Shown: positions 1-9,197 of the stretch, in pieces
How positions within the stretch are numbered: position 1 is the first letter of the stretch
How the letters are laid out: the number at the start of each line of letters is the position of its first letter
Source of the DNA: Microcaldota archaeon
GTDB taxonomy: Archaea; Micrarchaeota; Micrarchaeia; Micrarchaeales; CABMGC01
Assembly (NCBI GenBank): GCA_021818995.1
Contig: JAKASP010000001.1
Coordinates: forward strand, 1 to 64,000
Length of the DNA stretch: 64,000 bases
Reading direction: 5' to 3'
Made by a program: the position numbers and the translations under genes
Notes under the pieces: model-generated
Told to the model about the DNA's origin: nothing
What the model saw: only the letters and a program-made list of their open reading frames with translations
The model's database searches: none

Positions 1-132
1 GTACTTTGTGATTAAGGTAAAATAAAAACCAATTAGAATTGTTCGGAATTGTTTTTCGGACTATTTGTCTATTTAAAGCCAATTGTCGAAATAAGCATGT
101 GTCAGTGTCCGCTTTTCGTTGCCTCCACTTTC

Positions 133-543
133 CTACTTGCTGAACAGCATCTCCCGAACCCTGGAGCCGGCGTATCCGCCAAGCACCGCAAACACTATTG
201 TCTGCGCTATGAGGAAGATAGGTCCAAGGGAGAAGAAGAAGGTGAAGAGGCTTCCTCCAAAGCCGGAAAGAGGGCCTTCGGTCACCACGAATACCTCGGT
301 GCTGACAACGTAGAAGAGCCACGCAAGTATTACCGCGCTGACCGCTCCGACTATGAAGCAGAAGGTTACGCTCTCCCTTCGGCCCTTGATATGCATCCCG
401 ATCACGTATCCTGCTACGAACGCTCCAGCTACAGGTATCCAACCGAGCCCGATTAGCAGCAGCACGCCTAGGGCTACTCCCAAAACACTCAACCCCGACG
501 CCATACCCATGCTATTACTCCTGAGATTTATACGGATTTGCAT
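133..543 (-). CDS. small integral membrane protein, unknown function
   Basis: 136 aa ORF with several hydrophobic segments (GLSVLGVALGVLLLIGLGWIPVAGAFVAGYVIG...). Confidence 0.6.
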   Translation of the reverse strand: MQIRINLRSNSMGMASGLSVLGVALGVLLLIGLGWIPVAGAFVAGYVIGMHIKGRRESVTFCFIVGAVSAVILAWLFYVVSTEVFVVTEGPLSGFGGSLFTFFFSLGPIFLIAQTIVFAVLGGYAGSRVREMLFSK

Positions 544-566
544 TAGGGTTGGCTCAGGTTAAATAA

Positions 567-1235
567 CTACTGTGCGAGTTCCTTCGCCTTCTTGAGCACA
601 TCTACGAACATCTTCTCGGTCAGCTTTCCAGTGTATGTGTTCATTGGAGAGACGTGATACGAGGTAAGTATCGTGTAGGGGCCCGCCTTGTGCACGTTCC
701 CATGCCCGAAATCTTCCACGCCGCTAGTATCGATTCCTATTTCCTTGAGCGCGAAGCCCAGCCACTTTAAGGCGAATCCCCCAAGAGGAATTATGACTTT
801 TACATTCTTCAACGCCAGGAGTTCATTCACAAAGAAGGTGCTCGTGCACCTGTGCGCCTCTATCCTCTCTGGCTTGTTCTCCGGGGGCGCGCACTTGACG
901 ATGGCTGTAACGTACACGTTCTTCAGCATAAGACCGTCGTCCCTGCTCGCTGATGTCGATTGGTTAGATAAGCCGGCCTTATAGATCGCGTCAAAGAGGA
1001 AGTTGCCAGAGGGGTCGCCTGTGAATACGCGGCCGGTTCTGTTGCCACCGTGCGCGGATGGTGCAAGGCCAACGATGAGAATCTTTGCGTTTATGTCGCC
1101 GAAGCCGGGCACTGGCCTGTGCCAGTACTTCCAGTCGGAGAACCTCTTCGCCGGCTTGACCGACTCCCTGTACCTTACGAGCCTGGGGCAGAGCCTGCAG
1201 GCCGCTATCTTGTCCTTTAGGATTGAGCTTTGCAC
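567..1235 (-). CDS. uracil-DNA glycosylase, type 4/5 (UDGb-like)
   Basis: CRLCPRL N-terminal motif, GLAPSAHGGNRTGRVFTGD active-site region. Confidence 0.85.
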   Translation of the reverse strand: MQSSILKDKIAACRLCPRLVRYRESVKPAKRFSDWKYWHRPVPGFGDINAKILIVGLAPSAHGGNRTGRVFTGDPSGNFLFDAIYKAGLSNQSTSASRDDGLMLKNVYVTAIVKCAPPENKPERIEAHRCTSTFFVNELLALKNVKVIIPLGGFALKWLGFALKEIGIDTSGVEDFGHGNVHKAGPYTILTSYHVSPMNTYTGKLTEKMFVDVLKKAKELAQ

Positions 1236-1255
1236 GCTGCTACTTGCAAATCAGG

Positions 1256-1963
1256 CTATATATTGTTTAGCCTGACCTTCAGCTCCTCGCCGTTCAGTTT
1301 CGTGGTCAGAAGCGGTATCTTCTCTATCTGCGCTATCTTTATCGCGAGCTTGTCCACCTGGTCCACGTTCTGTATGACGACGAGCTTGGGCTTTATCGGC
1401 GCGACGCGTATGACAACCATCGGCGACCTGCCTGTAGAGACCTGGTCGAAGACGAAGGCGCGCTCGGTCGTAGTGCCGAAGAGCTTCGGGTACTCTGTGG
1501 GCGATATCTCCAGTATGACCCTGAGGCTGTCGAGGAGCGTGTAGCCGAAGAGCTTGACCGTGTCGAGGAGGCCAGGGTTCGCTGCTATCTTCGCCTCTAT
1601 CAAACGAGAGAAGTCCATGCCGCTTATGGGCGTGGAGAAGTCCTTGATGAAGTAGAAGCTGCCAGTCTCCTCTTTCTTCGCGTTGAACTTTTCCAGGTTC
1701 CTTGTAACCTCGGAGCCTCTCTGCTCGTCAAGGGTGAGAAGCGCCTTCACGAACCTCTTGATTATGCCTACTCCCGGGCTCGCCCTCCTGTTGCCCTCGT
1801 AGTCGCTTATCGTGCTCGCCGAGATCTTCAGATATTTGGCTAGCTCCACCTGCGAGATGCCGAAAAGCTCACGCCACTTCTTCATGGCGCTGCCGGCGCT
1901 CTCTGCCATGGATATCTCGCCCCCGATCCTTTCCTCTAGGCTGTCCATGCGAGGAATAGGCAA
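1256..1963 (-). CDS. archaeal XRE-type HTH transcriptional regulator
   Basis: HTH: WRELFGISQVELAKYLKISASTISDYEGNRRASPGVGIIKRFVKAL. Confidence 0.8.
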   Translation of the reverse strand: MPIPRMDSLEERIGGEISMAESAGSAMKKWRELFGISQVELAKYLKISASTISDYEGNRRASPGVGIIKRFVKALLTLDEQRGSEVTRNLEKFNAKKEETGSFYFIKDFSTPISGMDFSRLIEAKIAANPGLLDTVKLFGYTLLDSLRVILEISPTEYPKLFGTTTERAFVFDQVSTGRSPMVVIRVAPIKPKLVVIQNVDQVDKLAIKIAQIEKIPLLTTKLNGEELKVRLNNI

Positions 1964-2256
1964 AAGAGGTTTAATAAGGTATATGTCTAAGTTGGGTTCG
2001 TCAAATAATCACGAGGAAGCCGTGTATTCCTGTATAGCAGCGAAATAAGAGTATTTTTAAAGCTTTGAGACTCATTCACTTTACAAGAAGTGGAAAGATG
2101 CGAATAACAACGCGAATGAATACAACGGTATTTGTGATTTCGAACAACAGCAACAACTGTCCTAGAATGCTTGCACATGAAAGCGAGTTGTCTATTAAAG
2201 ACGACTACAAAGGCAAAGTGAAGATGACAAAGGCTCTAATGAACAAGCTTTGCTTG

Positions 2257-3285
2257 CTATAATTCTTTCTTTATCTCTGAGACATCCTTTAGTTGCTGTT
2301 TGTACTGCTCCAAATGAAATGGCCACTTTCCAGTAAGTAAACTTGTCAAGATTACCTTTTCTATTCTTGCATCTTCATCTTTCCATAGATTCCTCAGTAT
2401 TTCAGGTCCTCTTTTGGCTGCTACTTCTCCATCTTCAAATGCACATATGTATAATCCATCACAGAAGCCGTTCGTATCGCACATAAGCCCATAATCATTT
2501 GATGCCTCGTGGAGATCTTCTCTAGTTATTTCTTCGAGGAAATTCAGCAAGAGCTTTTTGTGCCATTTGCCAGGAGTATCTGATATAGCATATGCAGCAA
2601 GTAAACGCTTATCGGGCTGTTGCACCAACGTAGTATATCTTTTGATCACTCCTTTCTCCTTCAGTTTTTTCATTATGTAGATAACGCGCATTTGCGTCAA
2701 CTTGCTCTTCTTTACAAGCTCGCTTAATTTTATCCTCGAATCTTCGTTAAGCAAAAGTAATACTTTCTTCTCATTATCACTCAAGATTGTGCTTTCTGCA
2801 ATAAGCTCATTTCTAAGAGGAAATGCACCAATTGGATAGAATGTTATTGTCGCAAACCTAAGGTTCGGTTTGTATTCGCTGAAGTCCACTCTGAATTTGT
2901 ATTGCCAGAAGTTAAAATCTTTGTTAGTCAGACCAACGACATAGAGCAGCAGATCGAAATCACCACTGCCGAGATATGCACATTGTACAAAAATATCTTT
3001 CTTGAATCTTTCTTTGAGTGCCTCTACGTTAGGCATGTTTCCAAATTTTATTGCTATGATCCTACCCTCGGTAAATCCAAGAGCTTGCTCATTCAAATCC
3101 AATGTGTAGGACAAGACGTACTTTTCTTCCAGTTTTTTGAGCACCTCCGAAACTGTATGGTAGCTGATGTTGAACTCCCTTCCCAGGGCCTTGAGCGGCG
3201 CCCGGGAGTCGTCGTAGAGGTACATGAGCAGCTTGTAGGGCAGCTCCTTCTCCACAAACTCCTGTGTTTTCTTCGAAGCGGGCAT
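2257..3285 (-). CDS. Lrp/AsnC-family regulator with two HTH segments
   Basis: Two HTH segments (LLMYLYDDSRAPLKALGREFNISYHTVSEVLKKLEEK; VLLLLNEDSRIKLSELVKKSKLTQMRVIYIMKKLKEKGVIKRY), each followed by a RAM-like region. Confidence 0.75.
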   Translation of the reverse strand: MPASKKTQEFVEKELPYKLLMYLYDDSRAPLKALGREFNISYHTVSEVLKKLEEKYVLSYTLDLNEQALGFTEGRIIAIKFGNMPNVEALKERFKKDIFVQCAYLGSGDFDLLLYVVGLTNKDFNFWQYKFRVDFSEYKPNLRFATITFYPIGAFPLRNELIAESTILSDNEKKVLLLLNEDSRIKLSELVKKSKLTQMRVIYIMKKLKEKGVIKRYTTLVQQPDKRLLAAYAISDTPGKWHKKLLLNFLEEITREDLHEASNDYGLMCDTNGFCDGLYICAFEDGEVAAKRGPEILRNLWKDEDARIEKVILTSLLTGKWPFHLEQYKQQLKDVSEIKKEL

Positions 3286-3362
3286 AATGCATCTCTTTGT
3301 TATACTTTTAACGTATGATTACTCGGATTTCTCTCAATATATTGGTATTTGTTGTCCAATAA

Positions 3363-3378
3363 GTATTTATATAAATAC
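3363..3378. promoter_or_regulatory. 16-bp perfect palindrome containing a TATA-like core
   Basis: GTATTTATATAAATAC; lies between the Lrp-like gene (-) and the candidate ncRNA (+). Confidence 0.45.
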
Positions 3379-3395
3379 GAGAATATCATATACTC

Positions 3396-3499
3396 ATGGG
3401 AAGGGGGATATTGGGCACATGGCATATTTTGTATGCTAATGCTAATTCTGTGAGATTTACCACCCACCCTACGAACTCACACGCCCTACCCTTTCCCAT
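3396..3499 (+). ncRNA. candidate structured RNA
   Basis: Ends pair (ATGGGAAGGGG 3396-3406 with CCCTTTCCCAT 3489-3499, one G-U); inner GGGC 3413-3416/GCCC 3483-3486; hairpins GCATA(TTTTG)TATGC 3422-3436 and TGTGAG/CTCACA 3449-3454/3476-3481; TATA-like box just upstream. Confidence 0.3.
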
Positions 3500-3562
3500 A
3501 CCCACTCTATTCTGCTGAAATTGTTTGACGCTTAGCTGTGGCTCTTGCCTGAAGGGGAAGTT

Positions 3563-3841
3563 ATGGGGAACGGAAAAGAGGACGCGAAGACAGGGCATCA
3601 TCCCAGGATGTGTTTCCTGATGCTGGAGCCCAGGGGACTGTGCAACTCCGGAGAGATGGCCAAGAGAATAGTGAAGCTCAAGGGCGTCAGGGAGGTGCAT
3701 CTGACAAGCGGCAGGTACGGTTTCGTCGTGTCTGCAAACGCATCGACGACCATAGACCTCGAGCACCTGAGCTCTGAAGTGAAGAAGGCATCGAAGAGCA
3801 GGTCTGTCAACGTAGCGGTAAGCCATCTTGTATATAGGTGA
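3563..3841 (+). CDS. small RAM (Lrp ligand-binding)-like protein
   Basis: RMCFLMLEPRGLCNSGEMAKRIVKLKGVREVHLTSGRYGFVVSA pattern; ATG at 3563 preferred over the TTG at 3545. Confidence 0.55.
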   Translation: MGNGKEDAKTGHHPRMCFLMLEPRGLCNSGEMAKRIVKLKGVREVHLTSGRYGFVVSANASTTIDLEHLSSEVKKASKSRSVNVAVSHLVYR

Positions 3842-3845
3842 TGTC

Positions 3846-3989
3846 ATGTTTGGGCGCAGAAACCTCACGATCAAGCAGTGTTACAGCGACGAAGAAAAGA
3901 AGCGCATAAAATTCGTGCAGGAGAAGCCGAATGTCTGGCGCGTGGTCTACGCCGACGAGCCGATTATCTCAGATGCGAGTAGTCGTTGA
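3846..3989 (+). CDS. 47-aa small protein
   Basis: Translated by eye: MFGRRNLTIKQCYSDEEKKRIKFVQEKPNVWRVVYADEPIISDASSR; starts 4 nt after the preceding CDS; too short for the ORF track. Confidence 0.4.
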   Translation: MFGRRNLTIKQCYSDEEKKRIKFVQEKPNVWRVVYADEPIISDASSR

Positions 3990-4587
3990 AGGTGCGCAGT
4001 CTCCACAAACGCTTCTCCGTGTACTCCAACTCTGTTATGCCAGTATTCTTCGCATGGAAATGCCTGTGAATTCGAAAATAATCTTCAGGCATCGTCTCCT
4101 TTCCGAAGATCGCCACAGTTATGATCATGTCTATGAACGCGCCGTGCGTTATCGCGAGCACAGACCTCTTCCCCATCCTCCTCACGTAGTTTAGGAACCT
4201 GATGGCCCTGTCGCGAAGCTCGAATTCGTTCTCCTCGTCGGAGAAGTGCCATGATGGATCGTGAAGATGCTTCGCACTTTTCTTCTGTATCTCCATGATG
4301 AACTTTGATCCTGAGACCATGCCTTGAATTTCGCTCGGCATCCTGTGTTCGTTGAGCATCTGCGTGTATCTTATCCTCTTCCTCAGAACCTTGTTGATTA
4401 TCTCAGAGGTCTGAACGGCCCTCAGGTACTTGCTGCAGAGCACGGCGTCGAACTTTATTCCCTTCAGCTTCCTTGCGACAAGCCTCGCCTGCTCTCTCCC
4501 CTCTGGCGAAAGAGGGGTTGTCGGGGTCTGGTGGGTCTTGACCTTGTTGAGCGTGCTCTGCCCGTGCCTCACCAGGAAAAGTTTCAT
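3964..4587 (-). CDS. histidine phosphatase (phosphoglycerate mutase-like)
   Basis: LFLVRHGQSTLN; AITHGAFID. Confidence 0.9.
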   Translation of the reverse strand: MKLFLVRHGQSTLNKVKTHQTPTTPLSPEGREQARLVARKLKGIKFDAVLCSKYLRAVQTSEIINKVLRKRIRYTQMLNEHRMPSEIQGMVSGSKFIMEIQKKSAKHLHDPSWHFSDEENEFELRDRAIRFLNYVRRMGKRSVLAITHGAFIDMIITVAIFGKETMPEDYFRIHRHFHAKNTGITELEYTEKRLWRLRTFNDYSHLR

Positions 4588-5327
4588 CTCTTGCTGCCCC
4601 TCTTGCCCTTCTTATCCAACTTCGCGTACTCTTTTGCTGCCTCCGCATCTGTGGCTGCTTGCTCCTTGCTCGTGTCCTTAGCTATGAACGAGTAGACCGT
4701 AAGGCCAACGCCGACCACGAATAACACAGCTGCTATTGCGAGGTAGTTGCCCACGGAGGCCTCCCCGTTCTGTATCTTCGATATGGATATGGCGAGATAG
4801 GTTATGCCAACCTGTGCGGTTGCGTTGCCGCCGTTATAGAAAGCGGCGTAGTAGGTTCCTGCCGGCATCGCGCTTACGTTGAGCAGGTAGTTTGGTGCTG
4901 TGGTGTTCTGGTAGCCAGCGTATGGGAACGCGCCGCTTGTGCTGTTCTCGTATACCTCGTACACGCCATTACCCTCAAGCCCCAGCGCGGTCCTGGTCGC
5001 GTTCGCTCCAGCGCTGCCTATCGCTCCGAACGCTGTCGCGTTTGCCACGTAGAAATTTATCTTAGAGATCGAGTTGAACGTAAGAACTATCAGCCCGGAC
5101 TCGTTGAGCTGGATCGGGAGGTTGCCCACGCTTCCCGCTGCGACGCTCACGCTCTGCGAAGCGGGGCTCGGAAAGAGCGAGGGTATGACAGATCCGGGGG
5201 CCACGAACCCGACCCCGAGCCCCAGGACCACCAGCACTATTCCTATGTAGAACAGATTCCTCTTCACGCAATCACGATAACCTAGCTCTTCACCCTTAAA
5301 ACTTTTTCCTTGAATCCACTGGAACAT
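4584..5327 (-). CDS. membrane protein with two TM segments and an extracellular domain
   Basis: N-terminal and C-terminal hydrophobic segments flanking an Asn/Ser/Thr-rich region; charged tail. Confidence 0.6.
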   Translation of the reverse strand: MFQWIQGKSFKGEELGYRDCVKRNLFYIGIVLVVLGLGVGFVAPGSVIPSLFPSPASQSVSVAAGSVGNLPIQLNESGLIVLTFNSISKINFYVANATAFGAIGSAGANATRTALGLEGNGVYEVYENSTSGAFPYAGYQNTTAPNYLLNVSAMPAGTYYAAFYNGGNATAQVGITYLAISISKIQNGEASVGNYLAIAAVLFVVGVGLTVYSFIAKDTSKEQAATDAEAAKEYAKLDKKGKRGSKR

Positions 5328-5365
5328 TATTTAAAGCATTTAGTAGTAATAGTCTGAGTGGTAAG

Positions 5366-6106
5366 TTGCCCAGCTTTGTAAAGACAGGAATAGACGGCCT
5401 CGATGCGATGCTCTACGGCGGCATAGAGGAGGGCAACCAGGTGATGCTTGCGGGAGGCCCGGGGGCCGGCAAGACACTGCTCTCGTTCGAGTACCTGTAC
5501 AAGAACGCGAAGATGGGAATAACCTCCGTCTTCTTCGCCCTTGAGGAGGACCCTGCGCGCGTCATCATGAACGCGAAGTCTGCCTTCAGCGATTTCAAGG
5601 ACATAGACCAGTTGATCAAGAGCAAGAAACTGATAGTAGATGGCGAGGACCCGGCAACTCTGCTTCACAGCGGCGGCGGATCCAGCGACGGCTCCTCGCA
5701 GTACGAGTTCGGGAAGGTTGTTTCTGACATAGAGTCGACTATCGCGTCGACCGGCGCGAAGCGCGTGGTCATAGACTCGCTCTCCGTGTTCGACATGCTC
5801 ATCAACGACCAGGTGGCGTACAGGCGCTCGATGCTCGCCCTTGTGAGCAACCTTCGCAGACTCGGTGTTACCTCGATACTCACAGCCGAGATGACCACAC
5901 CGGAGCGAAGCAAGCTGAGGTTCCGCACCGAGTACTTCGTCTTCGACGGCATAATAATAATGTACGAGAAGGGCGAGGAGGACAAGAGGATGCTTGCCAT
6001 GGAAGTGATAAAGACGCGTGGCTCGAGGCACAGCTTCGTGACAACGCCCTACGACATAACATCAAAGGGCATAAACGTCCTATCTGCAGAGGAGATGGGC
6101 CTCTAG
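5366..6106 (+). CDS. KaiC/RadA-like RecA-superfamily ATPase
   Basis: Walker A GGPGAGKT; GIDGLDAMLYGGIEEGNQVML; RVVIDSLSVF. Confidence 0.85.
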   Translation: MPSFVKTGIDGLDAMLYGGIEEGNQVMLAGGPGAGKTLLSFEYLYKNAKMGITSVFFALEEDPARVIMNAKSAFSDFKDIDQLIKSKKLIVDGEDPATLLHSGGGSSDGSSQYEFGKVVSDIESTIASTGAKRVVIDSLSVFDMLINDQVAYRRSMLALVSNLRRLGVTSILTAEMTTPERSKLRFRTEYFVFDGIIIMYEKGEEDKRMLAMEVIKTRGSRHSFVTTPYDITSKGINVLSAEEMGL

Positions 6107-6124
6107 TTCTGCCAAGCTGGTTTA

Positions 6125-7159
6125 ATGCTGGAAGAAGGCAAGGAAGCTGATCCCGCAAGAAGGCTCAGGGTCTATCTCGCGCTCACAGTGTTGGTAGTGG
6201 TCATAGCCGCGCTCTCGTTTCTCATCGTACCGCAGGGCAACACGCTCGGCGGCTGCGAGAGGCTTGTCTTCGCCAGCAGCAAGTACACGTGCATAACCGG
6301 GCTTGCGCTCTCGCAGGAGAACGCGAGCCTCTGCTCATACGCCAACGGCACGTACGCGGACTCGTGCTACATGCAAGTTGCAGAGAAGAGCGGGAACGCG
6401 GGCACGTGCGGCAGCGTAAGCAACGGCACCTCCGCAAGCATCTGCTTCTCAACGATCGCGAGCGCCGATGGGAACTACGCCCTCTGCTCTCGCGCGCAGG
6501 CGCCGTACTCGTGGCAGTGCCAGTCCGGCATAGCTGTGAAGCAGGGCAACGCAACGCTCTGTGCCTCGATATCCAATTCAACATACTCTGCTGAGTGCTC
6601 CTCCATCGTCATGACCCGCTACGCCACGCTCACAGGCAACGCGGCCTACTGCAGGAACGTGAGTGCGTCTAACAGCAAGAATCTCACCAACTACGTGATT
6701 GCAAACTTGACAGCAGGAGGCGCATACTCGCAGAACAGCTTCCTGCTGAGCTCGCTCTCGCTCCTGCCCAACACGACCTACACGGCCAGGGACTACTGCT
6801 ACATAAGCGTCGCGTCCAAGGTGCTGAACCCGGCGCTCTGCACGAACGTAAGCGCGGGCGAAGCTTCGACAATCTGCCTCGAGCAGTCCGGAGCCTACTC
6901 GTACAACTCAAGCATCGTGGAGAACTACACAGCGCTGCTCGCCGCATGCTACCAGGCTGGCGCGTACGAGCAGGCATGCGTCCAGTCCGTAACTCTCTCG
7001 CATGCAGTGTCTACAAGAAACGCGACACTCTGTTCGCAGCTTACCGGGAGCGAGGTCGTGAGCTGCTACAGCCTGCTCGCTAGCACGTACAAGAACGCAA
7101 CATACTGCAACGGAATAGGCAACGCGACTCTGCGCGCCGGCTGCGTTTCCAACTCATAG
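6125..7159 (+). CDS. secreted/anchored Cys-repeat protein
   Basis: N-terminal TM then repeated units such as ENASLCSYANGTYADSCYMQVA / GNAGTCGSVSNGTSASICFSTIA / GNATLCASISNSTYSAECSS. Confidence 0.6.
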   Translation: MLEEGKEADPARRLRVYLALTVLVVVIAALSFLIVPQGNTLGGCERLVFASSKYTCITGLALSQENASLCSYANGTYADSCYMQVAEKSGNAGTCGSVSNGTSASICFSTIASADGNYALCSRAQAPYSWQCQSGIAVKQGNATLCASISNSTYSAECSSIVMTRYATLTGNAAYCRNVSASNSKNLTNYVIANLTAGGAYSQNSFLLSSLSLLPNTTYTARDYCYISVASKVLNPALCTNVSAGEASTICLEQSGAYSYNSSIVENYTALLAACYQAGAYEQACVQSVTLSHAVSTRNATLCSQLTGSEVVSCYSLLASTYKNATYCNGIGNATLRAGCVSNS

Positions 7160-7166
7160 TGATCGA

Positions 7167-8579
7167 TTGAAGGGACTCGTATCCTGCATAAGGCGCCGCC
7201 AGAGCGCTGACGATACCGAGTACTTCATAGTGACGCACGACAAGACCCTCAGGACGCACTCCCTGCGCAGCAAGCTCTCGCTCAACGCCGGTGAGCTCGG
7301 CGAGCTCTCCATAGCTGAGGGCTTCGTCTCGGCATTCGAGGCCACCGAGAAGGGCAGAGCGGAGCTCGACAAAGAGATAGCGAAGGCATCGGCAAGCATG
7401 ATGAAGGGCGCGCTGCATCGCACTATGGTCCCGGAGCTTGACCTTGTGACCGAGAAGATGGAGGGCAAGCTCAAGAACGCGATGCTCCTTCTGGCGCACA
7501 AGCTCACGATGGGCGCGCCGATAGTCATAAGGTTCCACAACGACATCGACGGCTCGAGCGGCGCGTACGCGCTCTACAAGTCGATATCTTTCGCTGTAGA
7601 GACGAGCGAGCACATGGCCTACAAGCCGAACATATCGTGGCGCATGCACGGCTCTGTGTCGTACTCGCGCGAGGACGCAACAGCTGATGTGCTGAACTGC
7701 AACAACTACGAGTGCGTCGAGAAACCTCTGCTCCTCATACTCGACTTCGGCACGAGCGAGGAGAGCAACCCTGGGATAGAGATAGCTAAGGGCAGGTTCG
7801 ACATCATCTGGCTCGACCACCACCCTGTGCTGGACAAGTTCGAGGGCAAGAAGCTCGAGCACTACATCAACCCGTGGAGCTTCGGCGGCGACTCCAACTA
7901 CACCGCCGGCTTCCTCGCCTGCGTCTTCGCGAAGACGCTAGCGAACATAGACACGAAGGAGATGGAGGAGGCGTCGTTCATCGGGGACTACAGCGAGTAC
8001 TCGAAGCCGAGCGCAGGCAGCAGGAGGCTCTCCGCGCTCCTCGACCTGCTCACGAGCGACACGCGCGTGATCGCGGGAGTGAAGGGCAACCTCACCCCGG
8101 AGGACATCGACTCGGTGCTCAAGGACAAGGCGAAGAGCGAGGAGCTGATCGCATACGCTGAGAACAGGGTGAGCGAGATGCTCGACCTCGCCATAAGGTC
8201 TGTGAAGATCTACAAGGCGGCGAAGACGCAGATATACGTGGCGGACTTCGAGGACATACGCATAAACGAGCAGGAGAGGTACCCGCTCCCTGGGAGGTTC
8301 GCGTCCAGGCTCCTCGGGAGGATAGAGGAACTGAACAAGAGCCCATGCATACTCATGCTCCACTTCGGCCATTTCATATCTGTGCGCATGAGCAAGAAGC
8401 TGATAGGCAAGGTGGAGCTGCTGAAAGTACTGGAGGGCGTGCGCGCGGACTATTCGCAGTACGTAGATTCGACAGGAGGCCACAGCAACGCCGCAAGCAT
8501 AAAGCTCAAGGACGAGGGCATGAAGAAGGAGATAATCAAGCTTACTGTCGAGAAGCTCAAGGCGGAACTCGACAAGTGA
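7167..8579 (+). CDS. DHH-family phosphoesterase (RecJ-like)
   Basis: FHNDIDGSSGA, WLDHHPV, TGGHSNAASI motifs. Confidence 0.85.
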   Translation: MKGLVSCIRRRQSADDTEYFIVTHDKTLRTHSLRSKLSLNAGELGELSIAEGFVSAFEATEKGRAELDKEIAKASASMMKGALHRTMVPELDLVTEKMEGKLKNAMLLLAHKLTMGAPIVIRFHNDIDGSSGAYALYKSISFAVETSEHMAYKPNISWRMHGSVSYSREDATADVLNCNNYECVEKPLLLILDFGTSEESNPGIEIAKGRFDIIWLDHHPVLDKFEGKKLEHYINPWSFGGDSNYTAGFLACVFAKTLANIDTKEMEEASFIGDYSEYSKPSAGSRRLSALLDLLTSDTRVIAGVKGNLTPEDIDSVLKDKAKSEELIAYAENRVSEMLDLAIRSVKIYKAAKTQIYVADFEDIRINEQERYPLPGRFASRLLGRIEELNKSPCILMLHFGHFISVRMSKKLIGKVELLKVLEGVRADYSQYVDSTGGHSNAASIKLKDEGMKKEIIKLTVEKLKAELDK

Positions 8580-8581
8580 AG

Positions 8582-9160
8582 CTACTTCGGCGTCACGGTC
8601 ATGTAGCCCATAACCTGCGCAGCCTGCACGCCGGCCAAGGCGCTTGCGAAGGTTATCACGATGTTCGCGCTGAATCTGCCCTTTCCTGTGGGCACGTACC
8701 CGCTAGCGCCGCCGCTCATGGTCATGTTGAGTATCTCGCCCGAGAACATCGACGCTATCTTCTTCGACTTGGGGAAGAGCGATGCCTGAGCGGGCGTGAA
8801 GTTCGAGGAGAAGGGCACTGCATAGAGCGTGACGTTGTAGAGTGTCGCGCCGGTATTTTGCAGGAAGGAGAAGGTTATGTTGCCGTTGGATAGCAGCGCG
8901 GGGTTGCTGCAGCCGTAAGAGGATATGAATCCGCAGGCGTTCGTCGCGTTGGGCGAGGTTCCTGGAAGAAGGGAGTATAGATGCGTGGCGATCGGCACAG
9001 CGAGCACAGCGATCAGGTATATGGCCGTTGCGATAATCGCTATCGCCCTTACCGCTGTCCAGAACAGGCTGCGCCTCGGAGTGAAGTACTCCTCCTCCTT
9101 GGGCGGCTCCTCTCCGAAATACTCGAGGGGCTTTCCGCTGTCATCGTCGTCGCTGCCCAT
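8582..9160 (-). CDS. membrane-anchored extracellular protein with pilin-like Cys-pair domain
   Basis: One TM then NACGFISSYGCSNPALLSNGNITFSF. Confidence 0.55.
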   Translation of the reverse strand: MGSDDDDSGKPLEYFGEEPPKEEEYFTPRRSLFWTAVRAIAIIATAIYLIAVLAVPIATHLYSLLPGTSPNATNACGFISSYGCSNPALLSNGNITFSFLQNTGATLYNVTLYAVPFSSNFTPAQASLFPKSKKIASMFSGEILNMTMSGGASGYVPTGKGRFSANIVITFASALAGVQAAQVMGYMTVTPK

Positions 9161-9197
9161 CTATGATTCTTGGACTTGATAGTTTAAAGAAATAGCG

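Noticed and set aside
2098-2262. Small + strand ORF (MRITTRMNTTVFVISNNSNN...)
   Set aside because: Plausible start context but low complexity and no family support; not listed as a gene.
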